From JAZNQN01 sp045656005 (lineage in GTDB: Bacteria > Bacillota > Clostridia > UMGS1883 > UMGS1540), in NCBI GenBank assembly GCA_045656005.1, contig JAZOQG010000027.1, positions 1 to 42,061 of the forward strand: 42,061 bases of DNA. The letters are read 5' to 3'. The notes beneath the pieces are model-generated. The model was not told where the DNA came from. It saw nothing but the letters and a program-made list of their open reading frames with translations, and made no database searches. Shown here piece by piece: positions 9,398-15,491 of this stretch (positions within the stretch are counted from its first letter, which is position 1; every line of letters starts with the position of its first letter). A program made the translations under genes and the position numbers.

Positions 9398-9841
9398 TTA
9401 AAGCCCCATTCCCGAAAGGTTTGCTCCTGCCTCCTCTAAGGTCATTGAGCCTTCACCCTCGTTATATTCTCTCCATCTGTCAACAGACCAAACTTCAATC
9501 TTTGTAAACGCACCAACAACCACCGTGTCAACCTTTTCACCGCAAAGTGCGCCATATTCACGAAGATTTGGCGGAATAACAATTCTGCCCTGCTTGTCCA
9601 GTTCACACTGTGCAGCACTTGCCGCAAAGAGACGCTGAACACGTCTTGAATCTGGATTATGAGGACTAAGTTTTACAAGTCCTTCCACAAAAGCCTCCCA
9701 TTCTTCGGTTGTGTAAACGTTAAGACATCCTTCATATCCTTTTGCCACAACACATTTTCCGTCAAGCTCTTCTCTGAAACGCGAGGGCAATATTAACCTG
9801 CCTTTCGCATCAATACTGTGACTGTATTCACCTATAAACAT
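9398..9841 (-). CDS. mraZ: MraZ, transcriptional regulator of the dcw operon
   Basis: A 147-residue AbrB-fold DNA-binding protein and first gene of the division and cell wall operon. Two tandem SpoVT/AbrB-like MraZ domains are visible: one beginning GEYSHSIDAKGRLILPSRFR and a second around CELDKQGRIVIPPNLRE, each with the DxKGR or DxQGR signature. MraZ proteins form ring-shaped oligomers that bind short repeats in their own promoter and usually repress it. Such repeats lie just upstream of this gene. I start at the ATG at 9841 because the family normally begins MFxGEY; an upstream GTG at 9850 is less likely. The distal part of the gene lies 2 bp from rsmH. Confidence 0.96.
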   Translation of the reverse strand: MFIGEYSHSIDAKGRLILPSRFREELDGKCVVAKGYEGCLNVYTTEEWEAFVEGLVKLSPHNPDSRRVQRLFAASAAQCELDKQGRIVIPPNLREYGALCGEKVDTVVVGAFTKIEVWSVDRWREYNEGEGSMTLEEAGANLSGMGL

Positions 9842-9850
9842 TACCCTCAC

Positions 9851-9890
9851 CCCCCACTTTGTGGAATTTCGTGGTACTTTCCCCCACTTT
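9851..9890 (-). promoter_or_regulatory. Probable MraZ operator: four contiguous 10-bp units
   Basis: Read on the minus strand, this 40-bp stretch divides into AAAGTGGGGG, AAAGTACCAC, GAAATTCCAC and AAAGTGGGGG. Units 1 and 4 are identical and 30 bp apart, and unit 2 shares AAAGT. MraZ boxes reported in Mollicutes follow AAAGTG(T/G) with a 10-bp period, and E. coli MraZ binds TGGG-type repeats with the same period. The array begins at the expected transcription start of the mraZ promoter and ends just before the mraZ ribosome binding site, so bound MraZ should block transcription. The operator role is inferred. Confidence 0.8.
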
Positions 9891-9896
9891 TCTTAA

Positions 9897-9925
9897 ATTT
9901 TACACTATTTTTTTTAAAAATTCAA
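9897..9925 (-). promoter_or_regulatory. SigA-type promoter of the mraZ/dcw operon
   Basis: On the minus strand a -35 element TTGAAT (9925-9920) and a -10 element TAAAAT (9902-9897) are separated by exactly 17 bp. Transcription should start near 9890, at the first MraZ box. Long A and T tracts lie immediately upstream (9926-9990) and could act as an UP element. Confidence 0.75.
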
Positions 9926-10094
9926 GTGTTTTTAAAATATTTTTTTAAATTTTTTTAATTTTTTTTTAATTTTAATGTCATTTTGGTGAAATTTTTCTGA
10001 AATATACAAGATATTGTTACCATGGAATTTACCCGCACGAAATATTGATATTTGTTTTTTGTGTAAATAAATTGATTATTTTAGTATTTTAGGG
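9926..10094. other. AT-rich divergent intergenic region between the mraZ and GH88 promoters
   Basis: No gene is visible here. The part nearer mraZ (9926-9985) is almost pure A/T, with runs of up to nine identical bases, as expected for an UP element or intrinsically curved DNA. A small inverted repeat, AAATAT-TG-ATATTT (10040-10053), lies about 42 bp upstream of the GH88 -35 box and could be an operator. This is only a suggestion in sequence so rich in A and T. Confidence 0.4.
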
Positions 10095-10123
10095 TTGAAA
10101 TAATCGTTTTATAATGGTATAAT
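10095..10123 (+). promoter_or_regulatory. Near-consensus SigA promoter for the GH88 gene
   Basis: TTGAAA (10095-10100), a 17-bp spacer and TATAAT (10118-10123). Ten or more of the twelve core bases match the vegetative consensus. The start codon follows 33 bp downstream, with GGAGG at 10145-10149. Confidence 0.82.
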
Positions 10124-10156
10124 GAAGCTAGTTTAAAATATTGTGGAGGACAAATT

Positions 10157-11314
10157 ATGTTTGAATTTTCAATTCTTACTAAAGAAAAGCTTGAAGGTGC
10201 TTTGAAAAACGCACTTTTGAAAGTTGATAAAATGATAGAGGATTTTCCCGAAAGTTTTCCTACCGCTTCAAGCACCAACGGAGTTTATGACGAAACTGAC
10301 AATAAAGCTGGCTGGATACAGAGCTTTTACCCTGGTATTCTCTGGCTCGCATATGAATTTACGAATGACGAAAAGTATCTCGAAGCCGTTAAAAAACTGC
10401 TTCCCTCTTTTGCATACAGAGTTGACAATATGGTTGGAATGGGGGACCATGATATAGGCTTTATATTCACCCTTTCCATGGTTGCAGGTTACAAAGTAAC
10501 AGGAGACAACTATTTAAGACAAAAATCAATAGAGGCAGCCCAGGTGCTCGCAAACCGATTCAGAGAAAAAGGTCAGTTTATTCAGATTGCAGGCGAGGCT
10601 GATTGCGAAGACCCCGCTCTTTACCGCTTTATTATAGACACACTTATGAATTTGCACCTTCTTTTCTGGGCAGGAAAAGAAACGGGTGATGAGGAATTTA
10701 CAAGAAAAGCATTTGCCCACTTTAACACGGCAATGGAAACTTTGATAAGACCCGACGGCTCAACCTACCAAAATTTCTATATGGACCAGAAAACAGGAGC
10801 GAGACTTAGCGGTGGCACAAAGCAAGGCTTTTCTGATGATAGCTGTTGGTCACGCGGACAGTCCTGGGGCGTTACGGGTATTCCTTTTACATATTCGTAC
10901 ATGCAAAACACTGATATTATGGATACATACTACAAAGTTACCGATTACTTCTTAAATCACCTTCCCGAAGACTTTGTTGCTTATTGGGATTTTAGCTTTA
11001 CAGACGGAAGCGGAGAACCACGCGACAGTAGTGCAGCATCATGTGCAGTTTGCGGTCTTTTGGAAGCACTTCGTTCAATGCCACTTGATGAAGCGCATAA
11101 AATCCGCTATAAGGAAAGCGCAGAGAATATTATGAATTCTCTTATCGATAATTACACAACAAAAGACGATGCTAATTCAAACGGTCTTTTGAAACATGGA
11201 ACATATTACTATGCAGGAAATTTGGGAATTGATGAATGTACCATCTGGGGTGACTACTTCTATATGGAAGCACTTATGAGATTTTTAAATCCTGACTGGA
11301 AAAAATACTGGTAA
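10157..11314 (+). CDS. GH88 family unsaturated glucuronyl hydrolase
   Basis: A 385-residue alpha/alpha-barrel protein of glycoside hydrolase family 88. These enzymes remove the 4,5-unsaturated uronic acid left at the non-reducing end when polysaccharide lyases cut glycosaminoglycans or similar acidic polymers. Recognisable features are GWIQSFYPGILWLAYE (52-67), MGDHDIGF with Asp97 and Asp99, and FIIDTLMNL with Asp161, matching the two catalytic aspartates of characterised UGLs. ARLSGGTKQGFSDDSCWSRGQSWG follows with the usual substrate-binding pattern; I quote it only as family-like. There is no signal peptide, so it acts in the cytoplasm on imported disaccharides. No lyase, transporter or regulator lies nearby. 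It stands alone between the dcw operon and a terminator, so its natural substrate cannot be inferred. Confidence 0.9.
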   Translation: MFEFSILTKEKLEGALKNALLKVDKMIEDFPESFPTASSTNGVYDETDNKAGWIQSFYPGILWLAYEFTNDEKYLEAVKKLLPSFAYRVDNMVGMGDHDIGFIFTLSMVAGYKVTGDNYLRQKSIEAAQVLANRFREKGQFIQIAGEADCEDPALYRFIIDTLMNLHLLFWAGKETGDEEFTRKAFAHFNTAMETLIRPDGSTYQNFYMDQKTGARLSGGTKQGFSDDSCWSRGQSWGVTGIPFTYSYMQNTDIMDTYYKVTDYFLNHLPEDFVAYWDFSFTDGSGEPRDSSAASCAVCGLLEALRSMPLDEAHKIRYKESAENIMNSLIDNYTTKDDANSNGLLKHGTYYYAGNLGIDECTIWGDYFYMEALMRFLNPDWKKYW

Positions 11315-11320
11315 AATAAC

Positions 11321-11358
11321 AAAAAAGATGTCTGCTAAATTTAGCAGACATCTTTTTT
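11321..11358. terminator. Bidirectional intrinsic terminator
   Basis: A perfect 19+19 palindrome with A-run and T-run flanks, core GATGTCTGC paired with GCAGACATC. It can end transcription from both the GH88 gene (plus) and the YgjV-like gene (minus). The stop codon of the minus-strand gene (11343-11341) sits at the centre of the palindrome, so half of the stem is coding sequence. Confidence 0.88.
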
Positions 11359-11853
11359 GTTGATATCAAACCTTACTACTGCACTCAATATAGAGCACAT
11401 GTTGATTATTTCTGCAATCACACCGCCTATACTTACATTTATAATGTTATATATGAGCCAGCACGGTGATGAAAGGAACAAATATCTTCTCGCAATTTTG
11501 CCCTCGTCAATATGAAGACCAATGCTCATAAAAATGCATCCCGCGAGGGGCAAAAGTCCCAAAAATCCGTCACCGCTCAAATATACTGATGCGGCAAAAG
11601 AGAGAACTGTTACGGGAAACCATATTTTAGGGTTTGCCCATTTTTTATGTTTTTGTCTTATTATAAGATTTCTTCCGAGCGACAAAATATTAAGCGCCGC
11701 CCCTGCATACGCCCCAAGGAGCAGGAAGTGAATTCCAAAAAGTCCTGCCGAAAAAATCTGAATAAATAAAACTGTTTTTGTATTTTTCTGTGCAAGGGAT
11801 AATGCCCCCACAGCCATTGCACAAATTCCAAGTACCTGAACAAAAATCTGCAT
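11341..11853 (-). CDS. YgjV-like inner membrane protein
   Basis: A 170-residue protein with about five or six hydrophobic segments and almost no soluble domain. The opening pattern (VQVLGICAMAVGALSLAQKNTK), followed by a second helix with FSAGLFGIHFLLLGAYAGA, is typical of the YgjV family (Pfam PF10688). Its function is unknown; paralogues in other bacteria are annotated only as membrane proteins. The ATG at 11853 has GAAGGAG upstream. It is the last gene of a probable three-gene group with the CPBP protease and the hydroxyacid dehydrogenase, 40 bp after the former. Its last codons form part of the terminator hairpin. Confidence 0.72.
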   Translation of the reverse strand: MQIFVQVLGICAMAVGALSLAQKNTKTVLFIQIFSAGLFGIHFLLLGAYAGAALNILSLGRNLIIRQKHKKWANPKIWFPVTVLSFAASVYLSGDGFLGLLPLAGCIFMSIGLHIDEGKIARRYLFLSSPCWLIYNIINVSIGGVIAEIINMCSILSAVVRFDINKKDVC

Positions 11854-11893
11854 TTTTATCTCCTTCGTTACTATAAAATCAAAATAATTCCGC

Positions 11894-12556
11894 TTACAAG
11901 GCGAAAAGTATAAAACCTATGGTGTTTGTGGCAAAGTTTGCAAACATGTGCACAAGCCACGAGAGATATATGTTTTCACCCTTTTCATCAAATCGGTTAA
12001 AAATCAAACCGCCTGCAAAAAGACCGAGAAGTGATATAAGTATAACGGGAAATGAAAACCACCCAATCATCATGGCAATATGATAAAGGGCGAAAGCAGA
12101 GCTTGAGAATATGTACGCAAATTTTCGGGAAGTCACTTTTTTCAGCGTTATAAAAGAAAATCCGCGGAAGAAAAATTCTTCAAGAAGGGAATTTACGAAA
12201 GAAATGTAAATCGAAACCCATAGAAAATTTGTTTTTGTTACTCCCATAGTTTCCCCAAGGCTTTTCGTAAGTGCAGAAAAATCAAACACATTTCTGAAAA
12301 TTAAATATGCCCCAAGTATAACAACGTAAACCCCTGCCCCAAGTATTACTGCTATAAATATCCCCTTCTTTTGAGGACTTATCAATTTTTTTAAATCAAT
12401 GTCCTTGCCCCAATATGCATAAACTATTGGAATGAGTAAAAATACTATAATCTTTACCAAAGATTTAGTTATGTATCCCGGCTGAATAACTGCATCTATA
12501 ATTGCCATAATAATGCAGGCTATTATAACAAGAACTGGAATTTTAATTCTTTTCAT
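11894..12556 (-). CDS. CPBP-family intramembrane glutamic protease (Abi domain)
   Basis: A 220-residue membrane protein with about eight hydrophobic helices. It carries the CPBP/Abi signature motifs: EEFFFRG with Glu126, Glu127 and Arg131, then ALYHIAMM with His159, and SWLVHMFANF near the C-terminus. Relatives include Rce1-type CAAX proteases and bacteriocin self-immunity proteins. No bacteriocin peptide or prenylated target is visible nearby, so the substrate is unknown. It lies 18 bp after the hydroxyacid dehydrogenase and 40 bp before the YgjV-like gene, all on the minus strand, which suggests co-transcription. The start ATG at 12556 has AAAGGA upstream. Confidence 0.85.
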   Translation of the reverse strand: MKRIKIPVLVIIACIIMAIIDAVIQPGYITKSLVKIIVFLLIPIVYAYWGKDIDLKKLISPQKKGIFIAVILGAGVYVVILGAYLIFRNVFDFSALTKSLGETMGVTKTNFLWVSIYISFVNSLLEEFFFRGFSFITLKKVTSRKFAYIFSSSAFALYHIAMMIGWFSFPVILISLLGLFAGGLIFNRFDEKGENIYLSWLVHMFANFATNTIGFILFAL

Positions 12557-12574
12557 ATTTTTATCCTTTAAAAA

Positions 12575-13522
12575 TCACACTAATCTCGAACGCAAACCGC
12601 CATCAAGATAGCTTTGAATATTTTTTGCAATTTCGTCTATGCAGCGTTGTCTCGCATCTATTGAGCCCCAAGCCATGTGCGGAGTGAAAATAACGTTTTC
12701 GCAGTTTAAAATTTCCTGATAAGGACTGTCCTTGTGCATGGGCTCTGCGGAATAAACATCCACACCGAGACCGCCGAGTTTTTTCTCTTTTACTGCTTTT
12801 GCAACTGCCTCTTCGTCTAAAACTGCCCCTCTTGCAACGTTTATAAGAATAGCTCCGTCTTTCATCATAGAAAGCCTTTCTTCGTTTATAAGATGATGAG
12901 TTTCATCACAAAGCGGAGTGTGAACACTTATAATGTCACTTTCCCTGCAAAGAGTGTCAATGTCAACGCAAGGGTATGTGTCAACGGGTGTTCTTTTGTA
13001 TGCCAAAACATTACACCCCATAACTTTTGCAATGTCGGCAACTTTTCCTCCTATTGTGCCAAGGCCCACTACACCCCACGTAAGTGCACTCATTTCTCTG
13101 AAAACAGGTTTTACGCAGTTGAAAATTCCGCTCTCGGTATATCTTCCCGATTTCACATAGCCATCAAACGAAGAAAGATTTGTCGAGAGGGAAAAAGCCA
13201 TTGCTATTGTAAGCTGAACAACACTGTCAGTAGAATATCCTCTTACATTGCAAACTCCTATCCCGTTCTCACGGCAGTAGTCTAAATCAACATTATCAAA
13301 ACCCGTTGCAGTAATGCAGATAAGTTTTAAATTTTTCGCATAAGGAAGGTTTTCCCTGTTTAGTTTTACTTTGTTCAGAATAAGCACATCTGCATCACTT
13401 ATTCTCTCAATAACATCTTCTTGTCTTGTAAGGTCATATACCTTTACATCGCCAAGATTGTGTATCATGTCAAAATTTAAGTCATCGCCAAGTGTTTTGA
13501 TGTCAAGAACTGATATTTTCAT
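12575..13522 (-). CDS. D-isomer-specific 2-hydroxyacid dehydrogenase, NAD-dependent
   Basis: A 315-residue cytoplasmic oxidoreductase that interconverts a 2-oxoacid and a D-2-hydroxyacid. The Rossmann loop GLGTIG is at 153-158. The catalytic trio is intact: Arg231 in NVARGAV, Glu260 in SAEP and His282 in TPHMAWG. ATGFDNVD (72-79) is the usual substrate-side loop. Overall it resembles glycerate dehydrogenase/hydroxypyruvate reductase and D-lactate dehydrogenases; specificity cannot be settled by eye. The ATG at 13522 is preceded by CAGGAG seven bases upstream and a good promoter. It is the first of a probable three-gene operon. Confidence 0.9.
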   Translation of the reverse strand: MKISVLDIKTLGDDLNFDMIHNLGDVKVYDLTRQEDVIERISDADVLILNKVKLNRENLPYAKNLKLICITATGFDNVDLDYCRENGIGVCNVRGYSTDSVVQLTIAMAFSLSTNLSSFDGYVKSGRYTESGIFNCVKPVFREMSALTWGVVGLGTIGGKVADIAKVMGCNVLAYKRTPVDTYPCVDIDTLCRESDIISVHTPLCDETHHLINEERLSMMKDGAILINVARGAVLDEEAVAKAVKEKKLGGLGVDVYSAEPMHKDSPYQEILNCENVIFTPHMAWGSIDARQRCIDEIAKNIQSYLDGGLRSRLV

Positions 13523-13552
13523 AATTTTACTCCTGTAGTTTTATTTATTCTT

Positions 13553-13581
13553 ATTATAACATTCAAATATATGAAAATCAA
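13553..13581 (-). promoter_or_regulatory. SigA-type promoter for the hydroxyacid dehydrogenase operon
   Basis: On the minus strand, TTGATT (13581-13576), a 17-bp spacer and a perfect TATAAT (13558-13553). The start codon of the dehydrogenase lies about 30 bp downstream. Confidence 0.72.
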
Positions 13582-13645
13582 TCCATTTTTGTAATATAAA
13601 AATTTAAGGTGCATAAAATAAAACAAGAAATTAAAGGAGGGCTTT

Positions 13646-14116
13646 ATGAGAAAAGGATGGCTTTATTTTATTAATATTTTAATTCCTCTGCTTGTAGGAT
13701 TTATAAGCAGTGTACTGGCAGGCGGCATGGAAAGTTTTAAAAATTTTAATCCACCACCGCTTTCACCGCCACCTATAGCTTTCCCCATAGTGTGGAGCAT
13801 ACTTTACACCCTTATGGGAATTTCAATGGCACTTGTGCTCTCGTCTGATGCACCCGCATCAGTAAAAAGTAAAAGCGTAAAAATTTATGCACTCCAGCTT
13901 TTCTTTAACTTTTTCTGGAGCATACTTTTCTTCCGCTTTGAGGCTTATTTCTTCTCATTTTTGTGGATAGTAGCACTTCTTATTTTAATTTTCCTTATGA
14001 TAAAAGAATTTTATAAAGCATCAAAGGTGGCGGCATATCTTCAAATACCATATCTTTTGTGGGTGGCATTTGCGACATATCTTACATTCGCAACATTTCT
14101 TATGTCGAGGCTGTGA
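13646..14116 (+). CDS. tspO: TspO/MBR family tryptophan-rich sensory protein
   Basis: A 156-residue five-helix membrane protein of the TspO/peripheral benzodiazepine receptor family, which binds porphyrins and other hydrophobic ligands. The conserved helix-1 and loop region is visible as SSVLAGGMESFKNFNPPPLSPPPIAFPIVWSILYTLMG when read across residues 20-57. The proline-rich loop followed by a P-x-VW motif is diagnostic. Helix 3 has QLFFNFFWSILFF, matching the family Q-x-x-x-N-x-x-W pattern. Length is typical. AAAGGAGGG precedes the ATG. It is a single-gene unit; I find only weak promoter-like sequence upstream. Confidence 0.93.
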   Translation: MRKGWLYFINILIPLLVGFISSVLAGGMESFKNFNPPPLSPPPIAFPIVWSILYTLMGISMALVLSSDAPASVKSKSVKIYALQLFFNFFWSILFFRFEAYFFSFLWIVALLILIFLMIKEFYKASKVAAYLQIPYLLWVAFATYLTFATFLMSRL

Positions 14117-14327
14117 TAAAATGCACAGACCGCAAAAAGGCAACGTTATACGAAAACGTTTAGCACTGCGTAATTTGAGTTTACATTGTATTTGTTGAAA
14201 AATCTCATTATATTTGATTTTTCTAAATCTTAAGCCTTTTTGCTACGAACAAACTGCTCCATCGTAGTATCTATATACAACTTCGTCACAGTTTGTCCGT
14301 TCTGCACTATTTTCTCTTCGCCTACAA
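14117..14327. other. Intergenic region between tspO and the lytic transglycosylase, with a possible decayed ORF
   Basis: There is no convincing gene. On the minus strand a 39-codon open frame (14349-14230) starts inside the terminator hairpin and reads through coherent, coding-like sequence such as GQTVTKLYIDTTMEQFV. I could not match it to a family. It could be a remnant of a displaced gene or chance. Confidence 0.3.
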
Positions 14328-14366
14328 AAAAGGACTGTGACAAAACCATTTTGTCACAGTCCTTTT
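14328..14366 (-). terminator. Intrinsic terminator after the lytic transglycosylase gene
   Basis: An 18-bp perfect stem (14328-14345 with 14349-14366) with a 3-base loop, containing GGACTGTGAC and its complement, followed on the minus strand by a T run. The stop codon of the transglycosylase (14356-14354) lies in the first arm. It may also stop tspO transcription from the other side. Confidence 0.88.
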
Positions 14367-14923
14367 ACTGCGTTGTCCTTGTTTTTAATCTTTTCTTTAT
14401 AGGAATAAATCTTTTTGTAAATCAAAACCTTTTTCACATACTTTTCAGTTTCCTGAAATGGAATTTTATCAAGGTTTTCGCCATCAGAGGAGTAATTTTT
14501 ATCAGAAAGCCATTTATCAACATTTCCATGCCCTGCGTTATAGGCCGCAATGGCATTTTTCTCGTTTCCGTTATATTTTTTGAGAAGATATGAAAAATAA
14601 AATGTTCCCACTTCGATATTGCATTTTGCATTTAAAAGGTCGGGCTTTTCTGTCCCCATCTCCTTTGCACACCATAGGGCTGTCTCGTCCATTACCTGCA
14701 TAAGTCCCTTAGCGCCTTTTTTAGATACTGCATCTCTTTTAAAATTACTCTCCGCTTTGATAATTGCCATTATAAGAGATTTGTCAATTTCGTATTCTTC
14801 TGCATTTTCCTTTGCTATTCCTATATATGTAGAAGGAAAAAGGCTGTCAGTAACATACGGTACCATATTTATTACGATAACTACTGCCAACACAAAAAGG
14901 AGAGCCTTAAATAATTTTTTCAT
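14354..14923 (-). CDS. Membrane-anchored lytic transglycosylase (SLT domain)
   Basis: A 189-residue protein with an N-terminal signal anchor (MKKLFKALLFVLAVVIVINM) and an extracytoplasmic SLT/GH23 domain that cleaves peptidoglycan glycan strands to 1,6-anhydro ends. Catalytic Glu58 lies in AIIKAESNF. It is followed by SKKGAKGLMQVM and AAYNAGHGNVDKWL, the ES, GLMQ and AYNAG motifs of the family. The start is the ATG at 14923, giving a 17-bp overlap with coaE; longer upstream forms add a non-signal-like segment read from coaE. The same polA-coaE-SLT order is, to my knowledge, common in Clostridia. It ends in a terminator hairpin. Confidence 0.92.
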   Translation of the reverse strand: MKKLFKALLFVLAVVIVINMVPYVTDSLFPSTYIGIAKENAEEYEIDKSLIMAIIKAESNFKRDAVSKKGAKGLMQVMDETALWCAKEMGTEKPDLLNAKCNIEVGTFYFSYLLKKYNGNEKNAIAAYNAGHGNVDKWLSDKNYSSDGENLDKIPFQETEKYVKKVLIYKKIYSYKEKIKNKDNAVKGL

Positions 14924-15491
14924 ATTCACACCAATTTCTGATTTTTGCTTTAAATTTTTCAATGTCGCCGTCATTTTCAATTATAGTATCGGCATTTACA
15001 ATATATTCGTCAATTTCTTTTTGGTTTTCAAGTCTTAAAGCGGCATATTCCTCGGAAATGCCGTCTCTCTCTGCAATTCTCTTAATTCGTACCTTTGAAG
15101 GAGCAATAATATATAAAAGATGGTAAACCTCCATAAACTCCTTGGGTGGCAAAGGTGCATCAATCACGGCTACTTCTTTTCCCTCACAAAGCCTTAAAAT
15201 TTCTGCTTTTATGTGTTTGTGAGTGATTTCGTTAAGTTTTGAAAGTTTCTCTTCGTCAGAAAAAACTTCTTTCCCGAGTGCCCTTCTGTCAATTTCGCCA
15301 TCGTCTTTCAAAAAGGCCTTGCCGAAAACTTTTAAAACTTCACCGTATGCGGCACCGCCTTTTGATAAAACACCATGCGAAACCTCGTCTGCATCTATTA
15401 CGAAAACGCCCATTTCTCTCATAACCTTTGCAGCCGTGCTTTTTCCGCTACCGCTTCCGCCCATCATCCAGTAAACTCTATTTTGCATCAT
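14907..15491 (-). CDS. coaE: Dephospho-CoA kinase
   Basis: Last step of coenzyme A synthesis: ATP-dependent phosphorylation of dephospho-CoA. The product of 194 residues carries a P-loop GGSGSGKST near the N-terminus, then VIDADEVSH, a typical CoaE motif, and a C-terminal LID and CoA-binding region (ENQKEIDEYIVNADTIIEN). The gene overlaps the end of polA: AGGAG is followed by two candidate ATG codons at 15491 and 15488. Longer in-frame starts inside polA are not credible. One small departure is GGSGSGKST where most CoaE proteins read G-x-TGGIGSGKS; the P-loop is still complete. Confidence 0.93.
   Translation of the reverse strand: MMQNRVYWMMGGSGSGKSTAAKVMREMGVFVIDADEVSHGVLSKGGAAYGEVLKVFGKAFLKDDGEIDRRALGKEVFSDEEKLSKLNEITHKHIKAEILRLCEGKEVAVIDAPLPPKEFMEVYHLLYIIAPSKVRIKRIAERDGISEEYAALRLENQKEIDEYIVNADTIIENDGDIEKFKAKIRNWCEYEKII

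Noticed and set aside
13590..13640. A vegetative promoter for tspO
   Set aside because: TTGTAA and TAAAAT are present but 19 bp apart, and other pairings are weak; not strong enough to list.
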